A stretch of DNA of 64,000 bases from Paraliobacillus ryukyuensis (lineage in GTDB: Bacteria > Bacillota > Bacilli > Bacillales > Amphibacillaceae): assembly GCF_003315295.1 (NCBI RefSeq), contig NZ_QNRI01000002.1:496001-560000 (forward strand). The letters run 5' to 3'. A program made the position numbers and the translations under genes. The notes beneath the pieces are model-generated. The model did no database searches and was not told the origin of the DNA. It worked only from the letters and a program-made list of their open reading frames with translations. Positions 17,256 through 26,031 of the stretch are shown here, one piece after another. Each line of letters opens with the position of its first letter. Position 1 is the first letter of the stretch.

Positions 17256-17447
17256 AAATCAATCATTTTCTTTCAAAAATAATCATTAAAATTCAAAAAG
17301 ATTAAAAATTAATCATTCTGGTGCATGAATATGGTTTCTAACTTTATGAATAGGACTATTAATTAAGCTGAAAAATAGAAGGGGGTGGATAATCATATTT
17401 TTCGAGGGAGTATTAGGTGAGAAGCTGCATACTGGTAGCAATAAAAA

Positions 17448-17484
17448 AAGGCGTTATTATGTCAAATGCACATAATAACGCCTT
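17448..17484 (-). terminator. Strong terminator, minus strand
   Basis: A perfect 14-bp stem (17448-17461 with 17471-17484) and 9-nt loop, followed on the minus strand by seven T residues. The only minus-strand gene it can serve is the Spo0E-like gene ending 217 bp away; the stretch 17485-17700 between them has no recognisable feature. Confidence 0.85.
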
Positions 17485-17700
17485 TCCAATTATTTCACTC
17501 CACAAAGTACATCCAATTGATGGTATTTATCATAATCCGATCGTTTGATTATAACTATTTTTATTTAAAAGTTAAATGTAATTGATTTTTAGCAAGCGCG
17601 ATAGATGCTCGTCTCATCGTTTCTACTATACTTGCTTATTTGAATTTTAATGAAAGTTGATCGGTGGATTGTTTGAAGAGAATGCTTTAGAAGAGATGGC

Positions 17701-17928
17701 TTAATTTGAGTAGTTTTTTTGTTTATGGGTGGAAGCAATATACTCATAAAGTAGTTTATCAAGCTCTTGTGAAATCCGAATCAATTCTTGTTGGTTATCT
17801 TCTTTGTGATAATACTGATACATTTGTGAGCGTAACTTTTCTATCTCTTCTAGTTTTCTATCTATATGTTCCTTATTCGTTTGATACAATGTTTGATGCT
17901 CTTGGATTAATTGGATAATTTTCACCAC
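17701..17928 (-). CDS. Spo0E-like aspartyl-phosphate phosphatase
   Basis: A short helical protein with the Spo0E family core: IEKLRSQMYQYYHKE, then a loop, then RISQELDKLLYEYI, where SQELD is the signature. These proteins dephosphorylate Spo0A-P and delay sporulation. The frame opens with two adjacent GTG codons that overlap the only ribosome-like sequence (AGGTGG), so the true start is unclear. A TTG about 13 codons in, preceded by AAGAG, would give a protein of typical family length. Upstream lie a dyad ATTCAAG/CTTGAAT (17935-17941, 17966-17972) and one TGTCGAA heptamer at 18008-18014. Confidence 0.72.
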   Translation of the reverse strand: MVKIIQLIQEHQTLYQTNKEHIDRKLEEIEKLRSQMYQYYHKEDNQQELIRISQELDKLLYEYIASTHKQKNYSN

Positions 17929-18101
17929 CTATACATTCAAGTTCACACGTGTAGTACTAGTGTATCTTGAATCAAAAAGATTGTAAATATAGGAAAAAAT
18001 GTTTTTTTGTCGAATAATGTAAAATTGATAGTGTTATTAGATTTTTAAGTGATTATGTATGTTTTTGAGACGTAGAATAAAAAAGGGGAGGTTTATTGAA
18101 A

Positions 18102-18131
18102 AAAAGATCCCCATAATAATGGAGATCTTTT
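18102..18131 (-). terminator. Terminator after ppc
   Basis: AAAAGATC (18102-18109) and GATCTTTT (18124-18131) pair around an inner CC/GG extension, giving seven T residues on the minus strand. Confidence 0.8.
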
Positions 18132-18137
18132 CACTAA

Positions 18138-20903
18138 TCAACCGGTATTACGCAACCCTGCGGCTACACCATTTATGGTTAATAATACTTCGGTTAATAG
18201 ACTATTTAATACTTCATGGTCACTACCGTTTTCATTTTCTTTGCGAAGTTGCGAGATCAAATTGACTTGAATCAGGTTTAGTGGGTCTACTAATGGATTA
18301 CGTAGTCGAACAGATTCTTTAATATTCGGTTTATGTTCCATTAATTCCTCTTGTTGTGCAATTTTTAGTACCATTGCTTTTGTTAAATTGTATTCTTCTA
18401 CAATTTGATCATATATACGCGTTTGAATTGCAGTATCTTCTACCATTTTAGTGTACTCTTTGGCAGTTGTTAAGTCAGCTTTTGTTAGTGCCATTTGTAA
18501 ATTATTAATGGTAGATTGGAAAAATGGCCATTTTTGATAGAGTTCTTGAAGTAAGGCTAAATCGCCAGTTTCTTCAATAAATTTATAAAAGCCAGTACCT
18601 GCTGCAAACCATGCTGGTAACAGTTGTCTACTTTGTGTCCAAGCAAATACCCAAGGAATTGCGCGTAAATCTTCAAAACGGTCACTACCTTTACGTTTCA
18701 TTGGACGGGAACCGATATTTAAAGCACCTAGCTCATTTAATGGCGTTGCTTGGTTAAAGTATTTTAAAAATCCATCATCTTGGAATACTAATGATTGATA
18801 CTTCTCTAAAGCATAGTCAGAGATTTTACCCATTGCTTGTCTTTCCGTTTGCGATGGAATATCGACTTGTTTCGTTGCATCATTTAATCCAGCTATGGCA
18901 GTCATCATCGTAGTTGTTGCTTGTTCTAAACTACGATAAGCAATATCGGTCAATAGATAGCGAGAAGAAAGCACCTCGCCTTGCTCCGTTATTTTCACAC
19001 CATCGCCTAGTGTGATTGGTGGTTGAGATAGTAGACTGGTATTGAGTGGACCACCCCCACGCCCTAATGAACCTCCTCGTCCATGGAAATATTTTAATTT
19101 CACATTGAAAGAGGATGCGATCGAGTGAATCTCTTCCTGTGCTTGGTATAATTCCCAATTAGCAGTTAAGGTTCCACCATCTTTACTACTATCTGAGTAG
19201 CCTAGCATAATTTCTTGTAAATCGCCACGAGCTTGTAGGTGTCTCCGATATAAAGGAATACTAAATAAATGTTTAATCATATCAGGACCATGTTTCAAGT
19301 CGTCAATGGTTTCTAGTAATGGTGCCACATGCAATCTACTTTTTACATGCCCGTCTGGATACACACGATAAAGTCCAACTTCTTTTGCGAAAACAAGTAC
19401 TTCTAACAAGTCACTAACGGATGCTGTCATACTAATTAAGTATACTTCGATTGCTCGCTCACCAAAGGTATCTTTTACTTCCTTGATCATACGGAAGGTA
19501 TTGATCATTTCTTGAGTCTCCGCAGAAAACTCATCATAGATGGATATGAGTGGCCGAGGATCTTCCAGCACTTTAATCAAGACATCTAATTTTCCTTCTT
19601 CATCAAGTGCTTTATAATCAGGTGCTATGTTAACGTCTCGTAATATTTCTGCTAAAGCAGTTTCATGCTCGCCACTGTGGTTTCGAATATCTAATGTAGC
19701 TAGATGGAAACCAAACACATTGACTTGACGAATGACTTTACGCAATAGTTTAATTGGTGTTTTATTTGGATGATGTTGTTCTAAACTGTTTTGGATCATA
19801 TATAAATCATTAAGCAATGCTTCTGCATTTTGATAGCCGAGCTCATGCTCCTGTTCCGTGTACTCTAATTTTCTTAACATTAAACCAAGTTTAATTCGGT
19901 ACACTTCATCTTCTTTGTGCCAACCATTATAGTTTAAGGTTTTACGTTCTTGTTGAATAGAATCTTCAATTTCTTCACTAACTGCTACTTTCTTAGTCGA
20001 TTGACTAAGTAATTCTTTCAATCGATCTAACGAGTCTTTATATTTGGAGAGCACAAGAGCGCGATGCTCTTTCAATGTTTGAAGCGTTGTATTTGCTGTA
20101 ACGTTCGGGTTACCGTCACGGTCGCCACCAATCCATGAACCAAAACGTAGAAACGATGGTACATGCCATTGTTGATTATATTTTTCATATAATAAATCTT
20201 CAAGGTCTTGATGGAGGCGAGGGAGTACATCAAATAAAACTTTATCAAAGAAATATAAACCATTGGATACTTCTTTCATAACAGATGGTTTCTTTTCACG
20301 TATTTCTGATGATTGCCATAATATTGTAATTTCATTTTCAATTGTCTCTTGAATCACTTTTTTCGCATAACGTGTATAGGAGTGATCCCAAGCTTTTAAT
20401 AAGCTAGCCACGCGTTGATGGATACGAAGCATGGTTCTTCTTGTTGCTTCGGTTGGGTGTGCTGTGATAACAAGTTCTAACGATAATTGCTCCAACAATT
20501 CACCAATTTGCTCTGGGGAAACGTTATTTTCAAATAAACGTTTCGCACCATCTTCTAAGGAGCCAGGCTGAATGATGGTATCATCTTGTGCTTGATATTC
20601 ACGACGACGTCGCACACGGTAATTTTGTTCTGCAATATTAAACAAATGCAGATTGACTGAAAAAGCGCGAATGACATTCTCACGTAATGGGGGTTGCAGC
20701 TGATCGATTTCTTCTTTGATTTGCATATAGATACTTGGATCCTGTGCATCTCGAAGTGAAGTTGTCAAAGACCGAATTTTGTTTACCTTCTCTAGTAATT
20801 CTTCGCCACCTTCATGATACAAGACTTTGTCTAATATCTTGTTCAAATATTCGACATCACGTCGCAATGATATTGTACTTTTCTCATCTGTTTTTACTTC
20901 CAT
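18138..20903 (-). CDS. ppc: Phosphoenolpyruvate carboxylase
   Basis: Anaplerotic enzyme that carboxylates PEP to oxaloacetate with bicarbonate. Signature sequences are all present: LVITAHPTEATRRTML (catalytic His), LGYSDSSKDGG, FHGRGGSLGRGGGP, and the C-terminal end LTINGVAAGLRNTG. The preferred start is ATG at 20903 (MEVKTDEKST), with AAGGAAG seven bases upstream, giving 921 aa. A longer frame from 20975 has no ribosome site and crosses a small dyad (ACAGTT/AACTGT, 20962-20979) that is better read as leader sequence. Bacilli often use pyruvate carboxylase instead, so ppc is a distinguishing trait. Monocistronic. Confidence 0.94.
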   Translation of the reverse strand: MEVKTDEKSTISLRRDVEYLNKILDKVLYHEGGEELLEKVNKIRSLTTSLRDAQDPSIYMQIKEEIDQLQPPLRENVIRAFSVNLHLFNIAEQNYRVRRRREYQAQDDTIIQPGSLEDGAKRLFENNVSPEQIGELLEQLSLELVITAHPTEATRRTMLRIHQRVASLLKAWDHSYTRYAKKVIQETIENEITILWQSSEIREKKPSVMKEVSNGLYFFDKVLFDVLPRLHQDLEDLLYEKYNQQWHVPSFLRFGSWIGGDRDGNPNVTANTTLQTLKEHRALVLSKYKDSLDRLKELLSQSTKKVAVSEEIEDSIQQERKTLNYNGWHKEDEVYRIKLGLMLRKLEYTEQEHELGYQNAEALLNDLYMIQNSLEQHHPNKTPIKLLRKVIRQVNVFGFHLATLDIRNHSGEHETALAEILRDVNIAPDYKALDEEGKLDVLIKVLEDPRPLISIYDEFSAETQEMINTFRMIKEVKDTFGERAIEVYLISMTASVSDLLEVLVFAKEVGLYRVYPDGHVKSRLHVAPLLETIDDLKHGPDMIKHLFSIPLYRRHLQARGDLQEIMLGYSDSSKDGGTLTANWELYQAQEEIHSIASSFNVKLKYFHGRGGSLGRGGGPLNTSLLSQPPITLGDGVKITEQGEVLSSRYLLTDIAYRSLEQATTTMMTAIAGLNDATKQVDIPSQTERQAMGKISDYALEKYQSLVFQDDGFLKYFNQATPLNELGALNIGSRPMKRKGSDRFEDLRAIPWVFAWTQSRQLLPAWFAAGTGFYKFIEETGDLALLQELYQKWPFFQSTINNLQMALTKADLTTAKEYTKMVEDTAIQTRIYDQIVEEYNLTKAMVLKIAQQEELMEHKPNIKESVRLRNPLVDPLNLIQVNLISQLRKENENGSDHEVLNSLLTEVLLTINGVAAGLRNTG

Positions 20904-21390
20904 ACATTCACTTCCTTTCGTTTCTTCCTTTTTTAAACAATAGTAACTTTTACCTGCGGGAACAGTTAGCGCCAACTGTGAGGTGTTAATGTGTGTTTTT
21001 ACTTGAAAGACATGTGTCTATCATAACATGTTTTTTTGATCAAAATAACAGAAAAGTTTGTATTTTCACCTAAATATAAACGCTATCATATTAGAAACAG
21101 ATTGAAAATAGCCTTTTCTGAATAAAATAATCTTATTGTAAGATAGTTTACCAAAATTCTTGTGATTATAAAAGAGATATGCTATTCTGATGCCGGATAT
21201 ACGTTACGAACGGTAGAGTTTCAGCCAAAAGTGTTATTAGTAAGATGGATAGTTGTGAATTTTTTTACAGTGAATCAATTTTATAATTACAGCTACACTT
21301 AAACCACGAACATTACATTTAGTTTGAAATCATAATCAAACATTGAATGATGACATTCATTCACGATACGAAAAAAATATAAAAACAGTA
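20904..21390. other. Intergenic region upstream of ppc, no gene seen
   Basis: About 490 bp of AT-rich DNA holding the ppc leader (dyad at 20962-20979) and presumably its promoter. Two ACATGT hexamers (about 21010-21035) and a TGAATG/CATTCA dyad near 21343-21360 are the only patterns noticed. No coding frame with a ribosome site was found on either strand. Confidence 0.5.
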
Positions 21391-21419
21391 TTGATAACGT
21401 TTACATTTTGTTGTACACT
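21391..21419 (+). promoter_or_regulatory. Sigma-A promoter overlapped by a perfect cre site
   Basis: TTGATA (21391-21396), 17 bp, TACACT (21414-21419) form a promoter. TTGATAACGTTTACAT (21391-21406) matches the CcpA cre consensus WTGNNARCGNWWWCAW at every defined position and covers the -35 box and spacer, the arrangement expected for catabolite repression. Confidence 0.65.
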
Positions 21420-21425
21420 TAGAAG

Positions 21426-21532
21426 TGTAGCAAGCGAGCTGCATCCCTTCGCAAGTACATCGCCTGTATGTTTTTTATCATTTAGCTTTTAAACGCTAAA
21501 TATAAAGCGCATACAGGTATTTTTTATTTATT
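21426..21532 (+). ncRNA. Candidate CcpA-controlled small RNA or leader RNA
   Basis: Downstream of the cre promoter no coding frame exists for 190 bp, but the sequence can fold. GCGA/TCGC (21434-21437, 21449-21452) would display a loop containing CATCCCT. CCTGTATG/CATACAGG (21463-21470, 21510-21517) encloses a second perfect stem ATTTAGC/GCTAAAT (21480-21486, 21495-21501) and is followed by a T-rich run (21518-21532) typical of intrinsic termination. A transcript of about 107 nt is therefore predicted. The C-rich loop resembles those by which Gram-positive small RNAs mask Shine-Dalgarno sequences. It could instead be an attenuated leader of the 43-aa gene at 21619. Confidence 0.45.
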
Positions 21533-21618
21533 CTAGTGTTCTACATATGCACCACATCTTGTTGCTGTATGCTTTTTTCTTATGTTGCATAAGCTAAAAG
21601 CGAAAAGGAGGGTGTAAA

Positions 21619-21750
21619 GTGGCTAGAAGAAGGATAGAAGATGGTGCTCAGCATAGGGCAAAAAAACAAACTGCAAGTGCAACGGAATTATTACGTTATG
21701 CCAATAAAAATAGTACAATTCCGTTTGATTGGTCCAAGTTAAACAAATAA
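21619..21750 (+). CDS. Small basic hypothetical protein, 43 aa
   Basis: GTG start with an excellent ribosome site (AGGAGGGTG) and 43 codons to TAA. The product begins MARRRIEDGAQHRAKKQ and ends PFDWSKLNK; its first half is rich in Arg, Lys and Gln. I do not recognise a family. A hairpin at about 21564-21595 precedes the ribosome site and a bidirectional terminator follows, so it looks like a complete small gene. It may be the last part of a transcript from the cre-controlled promoter at 21391 if the terminator at 21532 is read through. Confidence 0.65.
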   Translation: MARRRIEDGAQHRAKKQTASATELLRYANKNSTIPFDWSKLNK

Positions 21751-21757
21751 GTATTTA

Positions 21758-21796
21758 AGAAAGCGCAGCGTTGATCTTCTCCATGCTGCGCTTTCT
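21758..21796. terminator. Bidirectional terminator
   Basis: AGAAAGCGCAGC (21758-21769) and GCTGCGCTTTCT (21785-21796) form a perfect 12-bp stem between the 43-aa gene and the convergent aldo/keto reductase gene. Confidence 0.8.
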
Positions 21797-21805
21797 ACTA
21801 TGGTG

Positions 21806-22732
21806 CTATTTTTTCACCTGTTGTGGGTGGGAGTCGGATACCATTGCCAATTCACTTGCTGAGGCATTGCTGATAACTTGTTCTGGATTTTTACAACCAG
21901 GAATAACCGTGGTAACGGCGGGATGTTGTAAACACCATGCAAGCGCCCATGTTGCCATTGTAGTATTTTCTGGCACTTCTGATTGCTTTATTTGTTCCAC
22001 TAAAGCTAATTTCTTCATTGTGGCTTCTTTGTCATGGCGTGAACGTACATCTGATCTTTCAAATGTAGCACCTGGCTTGTACTTTCCGGATAAGTAACCA
22101 CTTGCTAAAGGAACTCTAGCTAGCACCCCGAGCTGATCTTTTTCTGCTATAGGGAAGATTTCTTCTTCCGGTGCTTGATCTAAGCGATTATAGACGACTT
22201 GAAGGGCAGTGGCACCAACTTCACACGCTTTTTTAGCTTGATAGGCATCATTGTTTGCTTTTAATGAGATGCCAAGGTGGCGTATTTTACCAGCTTGTTT
22301 TTGTTTATCAAGCATGGTCCAAAGAGCATCATTATTGAATTCTTCATCCGTGCAAGAATGCGCTTGATATAGATCGATATAGTCGGTATTTAACGCTTTT
22401 AACGATTGATCTAGCTGTTTTAAAACAGCATCAGGATCCCAGTGTCTTGTGCGTTCAAACGGCCCGTGAAAATGATGACCAAATTTAGTTGCGACAATCC
22501 AATTATCTCTGTTATGCCGTTTTAAATAGTCTCCAATTAATTGTTCAGATAAATGGTCTCCATAACATTCAGCGGTATCCAGAAAGTTAATACCTTGTGC
22601 AGCAGCCTCATCTAGAATGGCGTCTACGTCTTTTTGACTAAAATCTTTTCCCCATTCACCACCGAATTGCCATGTTCCTAGCCCGATGGCAGAGACATCC
22701 AAAGCTGTATTACCTATTTTTCTGTACTTCAT
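21806..22732 (-). CDS. Aldo/keto reductase
   Basis: NADPH-dependent oxidoreductase with a TIM-barrel fold, 308 aa. The N-terminal signature GLGTWQFGG is followed by the catalytic Asp-Tyr pair in FLDTAECYG, Lys in ATKFG, and the cofactor-binding end GCKNPEQV. It resembles the YajO/IolS/YdbC-type subfamily that acts on small aldehydes or sugars, but the substrate cannot be told from sequence. GAGGTGA precedes the ATG. It stands alone between two terminators. Confidence 0.85.
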   Translation of the reverse strand: MKYRKIGNTALDVSAIGLGTWQFGGEWGKDFSQKDVDAILDEAAAQGINFLDTAECYGDHLSEQLIGDYLKRHNRDNWIVATKFGHHFHGPFERTRHWDPDAVLKQLDQSLKALNTDYIDLYQAHSCTDEEFNNDALWTMLDKQKQAGKIRHLGISLKANNDAYQAKKACEVGATALQVVYNRLDQAPEEEIFPIAEKDQLGVLARVPLASGYLSGKYKPGATFERSDVRSRHDKEATMKKLALVEQIKQSEVPENTTMATWALAWCLQHPAVTTVIPGCKNPEQVISNASASELAMVSDSHPQQVKK

Positions 22733-22857
22733 CTACAATCACCTCTACATCATGTTTATCACATCAAAAACCTATAATTCAAGTTAAACTAAAGATTAAT
22801 GGAGTTATAAATCTCACTTCATCTTCTATCTTACCCATTTTTTAGAGAATAAAAAAA

Positions 22858-22881
22858 TGCACCCATTTTAAAATGGATGCA
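22858..22881 (-). terminator. Terminator after guaD
   Basis: A near-perfect palindrome (one mismatch) centred on CCATTTTAAAATGG, followed on the minus strand by a T7 run. It lies about 150 bp past the guaD stop; the intervening DNA shows nothing. Confidence 0.65.
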
Positions 22882-23029
22882 AAGGGGGACAATCAGTAAA
22901 TACTTCCTTATCAAATATGAGATGATAAGAAATTATAACTCAAAATTGTAACCGATTACATTGTATAACATTAAGTCAAATCTTTAATCAGACTAAAGTC
23001 CTATTTTTGTCGATTTTACATGAAGTCCA

Positions 23030-23503
23030 TCAATACTCGATCTTTGCATCTATTGATTTCCATGTTTCAAATGGTGCATTCTTTTCTGCTACATCTAATT
23101 CATAGAAGGGGATTTTTCTTTCTTCATAGGGTTTATTAATTTCTTGATAAATAAAAGCATCATCAAATCCACCTGTTGCAGCTAGAGCTTGATCAGCAGC
23201 ATAATAGACTTTTTTTAATCGAGCCCAATAAATCGCACCTAAGCACATGGGGCAAGGTTCACAACTCGTGTATAAAATGCAATCATCTAATTGGAATGTT
23301 CCTAATGCTTGACAAGCTTGGCGAATTGCTTCCACTTCGGCGTGTGCGGTAGGGTCGTGTTTGTCTGTTACGCGATTTTGTCCTTTACCGACAATTTCTC
23401 CCTTCGCATTGACAATGATTGCTCCAAATGGGCCGCCCTGTTGATGGACGTTATCGACAGCTAAAGAAATAGCCTGTTTCATGTAATTGAGATGATTTTC
23501 CAT
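23030..23503 (-). CDS. guaD: Guanine deaminase
   Basis: Cytidine-deaminase-fold zinc enzyme that converts guanine to xanthine plus ammonia in purine salvage. The zinc site is formed by HAEVEAI and SCEPCPMCLGAIYWAR. The rest, including GGPFGAIIV, DPTAHAE and the tail GGFDDAFIY, is closely similar to B. subtilis GuaD, and the 157-aa length agrees. GGAGG precedes the ATG. Monocistronic. Confidence 0.92.
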   Translation of the reverse strand: MENHLNYMKQAISLAVDNVHQQGGPFGAIIVNAKGEIVGKGQNRVTDKHDPTAHAEVEAIRQACQALGTFQLDDCILYTSCEPCPMCLGAIYWARLKKVYYAADQALAATGGFDDAFIYQEINKPYEERKIPFYELDVAEKNAPFETWKSIDAKIEY

Positions 23504-23707
23504 TGATGTTCCTCCAAAAAAAGTAATATAAAATTATTTTACCAATAACGTGACCAAAAAGAAAGGTTGGACGTCTTATACATCGAAGGGTGTTCATTGT
23601 TTTACTTTAATAAATACCTCAGTTAGGGAGATGCAAGGACTGGCACTTTGTTTTTTTGTTAAAAGAAGGGTATAATAAGTAGTAATATAACGAAAGGGGA
23701 TGACCCT

Positions 23708-23890
23708 GTGGCCTACTACAATAATAAGAAAGAACCGGTGGAAGAGATCGAAACTTCGGTTTGGTCTTGTACGAATGATGATTGTTCAGGTTGGATGAGA
23801 GAAGATTATTCCTTTGAAACGGAACCGACTTGTCCACTTTGTAAATCTTCAATGATTAAAGAAACTAGAGTATTACCTAAATTAAGTTGA
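23708..23890 (+). CDS. YdjO-family cold-inducible zinc-ribbon protein
   Basis: A 60-aa protein with two cysteine pairs (CTNDDC and CPLC) around CSGWMRE, forming a likely zinc ribbon. It matches the YdjO family, called cold-inducible in Bacillus; molecular role unknown. The start is GTG at 23708 with AAAGGGGATG upstream. A palindromic terminator follows immediately. Confidence 0.8.
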   Translation: MAYYNNKKEPVEEIETSVWSCTNDDCSGWMREDYSFETEPTCPLCKSSMIKETRVLPKLS

Positions 23891-23906
23891 CAACATGATA
23901 TAAATT

Positions 23907-23953
23907 AAAATAGAGTTTCCTTGCTGGCGCCAGCATGGAAACTCTATTTTTTT
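23907..23953. terminator. Long palindromic terminator
   Basis: AAAATAGAGTTTCC (23907-23920) pairs with GGAAACTCTATTTT (23937-23950) and the inner GCTGGCGCCAGC extends the stem almost to closure; T residues follow. Confidence 0.88.
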
Positions 23954-24078
23954 GGATTGTATTGCTGAAAAATGTATAATCAGTTTATAAGTTTATATGT
24001 ATAGTATCAACTGTAAAGATTAAAAAATAAGCATGTTATAAATTAAATATATTATGTTCTTGTAATAGGGGAGATAGA

Positions 24079-24627
24079 ATGACACATTGGCATTTATTTT
24101 TAGCTTTTCTTCGTGTAGGTATGCTTGGTTATGGTGGCGGTCCGTCTTCCATCCCGCTTGTGCAAAAAGAAGTTGTTGAGAAATATAGGTGGATGGATCA
24201 GGAGGAATTTGGGAATATACTGGCTTTAGCAAATGCGTTACCAGGACCAATTGCAACGAAAATGGCAGGGTATATTGGCTATCGCGTTGCAGGTATCATG
24301 GGGATGCTCAATGCCGTCCTTGCCAGTATTGTTCCTACCATATGTCTCATGATCGTATTGTTAACGTTCTTAGCAACTGCTAGTGATCAGGCTTGGGTAT
24401 CTGGTATGACAAAAGCAGTCGTTCCGGTGGTTGGTGTAATGTTAGCGGTATTAACCTATAACTTTCTAAAACGTGCATATAGTGGATTAGGATGGCGATG
24501 GATGATTTTATTAACAGCTTTTTCGCTTGTACTCACGCAATTTTTTGGTGTGCATCCAGCAATCATTATTGCGGCCTTGTTACTCTTTGCTATTGTAAAA
24601 CCCGATAAACAGGAGCGGTCCTCATGA
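24079..24627 (+). CDS. Chromate transporter family, first half-size subunit
   Basis: A 182-aa half-length CHR (chromate ion transporter) protein. Characteristic motifs are GMLGYGGGPSSIPLV near residue 14 and ANALPGPIATKMAGYIGY near 53; five to six hydrophobic segments are visible. In Bacillus such half proteins occur in pairs (YwrB/YwrA type) that work together, replacing the fused Gram-negative ChrA. Its stop overlaps the start of the next gene by four bases. Family members move chromate, but the natural substrate here may be another anion. Confidence 0.85.
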   Translation: MTHWHLFLAFLRVGMLGYGGGPSSIPLVQKEVVEKYRWMDQEEFGNILALANALPGPIATKMAGYIGYRVAGIMGMLNAVLASIVPTICLMIVLLTFLATASDQAWVSGMTKAVVPVVGVMLAVLTYNFLKRAYSGLGWRWMILLTAFSLVLTQFFGVHPAIIIAALLLFAIVKPDKQERSS

Positions 24628-25157
24628 GTATCTATTGGCAATTATTCATCGCTTTTTTTATTCCCGGTATTGTTGGTTATGGCGGCGGACCTGCTTCGAT
24701 TCCATTAGTTGAAAATGAAGTAGTCGGCCGGTTTCACTGGATGTCTGTCAACGATTTTAGTGATATGTTAGCAATGGCGAATGCCTTGCCAGGTCCGATT
24801 GCAACGAAAATGGCCGGTTTTATTGGTTTTCAACAAGCTGGCGTACTTGGCGCAGCAGTTAGTATATTCGCTACAGTGGCGCCGTCCTTACTATTAATGA
24901 TCGTATTACTCGGTGTATTAATGAGATATAAAGATTCGCCTAAAGTAAAACGCATGACCATACTCATTCGACCAACGATCGCTGTTTTATTGGGTGTGAT
25001 GGCTTTTGGATTTTTTCAAACCTCTTATGGTGATATTGGTGGCATACAAATGATTGGAATTGGCTTGGCTAGTTTTTTGCTCATGGAACGGTGGAAAATC
25101 CATCCTGCCTTCGTCATCTTAGCAGCTTTATTGTATGGCGCATTTTGGTTAAGGTAG
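24624..25157 (+). CDS. Chromate transporter family, second half-size subunit
   Basis: Partner of the preceding gene, 177 aa, with the same fold: GIVGYGGGPASIPLV, then ANALPGPIATKMAGFIGF, then about six hydrophobic segments ending in PAFVILAALLYGAFWL. The two halves are recognisably related to each other, as expected for a duplicated pair. The ATGA overlap implies coupled translation and a heteromeric transporter. Confidence 0.85.
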   Translation: MSIYWQLFIAFFIPGIVGYGGGPASIPLVENEVVGRFHWMSVNDFSDMLAMANALPGPIATKMAGFIGFQQAGVLGAAVSIFATVAPSLLLMIVLLGVLMRYKDSPKVKRMTILIRPTIAVLLGVMAFGFFQTSYGDIGGIQMIGIGLASFLLMERWKIHPAFVILAALLYGAFWLR

Positions 25158-25229
25158 CCCATATGGTTGCGCTGTTAGGAAAAAAATGTTTCAATAGGAG
25201 ACAAATACTGAATTGGAGTGTTTTTCAAC

Positions 25230-25958
25230 ATGTTTAAAAAAATTACTAGCTTCGTTTTCCTATTATTATTAACTGTCGGTTTAGTAGCCTGCGGTAATAA
25301 TCAAGAAGGGGAATCAGAAGGATCAACAGATAAAGCAACAAGTGATTCTGCCAATCAAACGCAAGTTGATATTTCCGATGAAGAGAAGATGGAATCAGAT
25401 GCCGTCGTAGCAGTCGTTAATGGGGAAGAATTACTTGGTAATGACTATAATACGGTTTATACTCAAACGAAAACCTTATTACAAGAACAAGGCCAAGATG
25501 TAAAAGATCAAGAAATGGTAAAAGAACAAGCACTTAATGCATTAGTTAGTCAAAAGGTACTTTCTCAAGATGCAGCGGCTAAAGGAATTGAAGTCACTGC
25601 ATCCGATGTAGATGCTTATATTGAAGAGGCAAAAGCACAATTTGATTCTGAAAAAGCATTCCAAACGCAATTGGACAACCTAAATTACACATTGGAGTCT
25701 TTTCGAGAACAAGTGTCAATGCAACTAGAACAAGACGCATACGTACAACAAGAATTTAGTAATGTTGAAGTGACAGAAGAAGACGTTCAAGCGTATTATG
25801 ATACGTTAACGGAGCAGGGAAATAGTGATAAATTACCTGCTTTAGAAGATGTAAAAGAGACGATTAAAACGCAATTAAAAAATAGTCAGATACAGACAAA
25901 GTTAAATGAAAGAATTCAAGCATTACGCGACGAAGCCGAAATTGAGAAAATGATTTAA
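25230..25958 (+). CDS. SurA-like N-terminal-domain lipoprotein
   Basis: A secreted lipoprotein anchored outside the membrane. The signal peptide ends in the lipobox LVACG, followed by an acidic Ser/Glu linker. From about residue 55 a helical SurA N-terminal-type chaperone domain follows (VVAVVNGEELLGNDYNTVY, LVSQKVLSQDAAAKGIEVT). No parvulin isomerase domain is visible between the helical halves, so it differs from PrsA and is more likely a chaperone without catalysis. I start at ATG 25230; a GTG at 25218 overlaps the GGAG ribosome site. A strong terminator follows. Confidence 0.78.
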   Translation: MFKKITSFVFLLLLTVGLVACGNNQEGESEGSTDKATSDSANQTQVDISDEEKMESDAVVAVVNGEELLGNDYNTVYTQTKTLLQEQGQDVKDQEMVKEQALNALVSQKVLSQDAAAKGIEVTASDVDAYIEEAKAQFDSEKAFQTQLDNLNYTLESFREQVSMQLEQDAYVQQEFSNVEVTEEDVQAYYDTLTEQGNSDKLPALEDVKETIKTQLKNSQIQTKLNERIQALRDEAEIEKMI

Positions 25959-25984
25959 GGATAGAGTACTTACGGTAAATGATT

Positions 25985-26012
25985 ACGCCCCCAAACTTTT
26001 GGGGGCGTTTTT
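25985..26012 (+). terminator. Terminator after SurA-like lipoprotein gene
   Basis: ACGCCCCCAAA (25985-25995) and TTTGGGGGCGT (25998-26008) form an 11-bp GC-rich stem followed by five T residues. Confidence 0.92.
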
Positions 26013-26031
26013 ATGTAGCTAGAAGTTGGTG

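Noticed and set aside
17385-17420. 11-codon GTG frame after a G-rich ribosome-like sequence
   Set aside because: Too short and without a downstream gene it could regulate on that strand.
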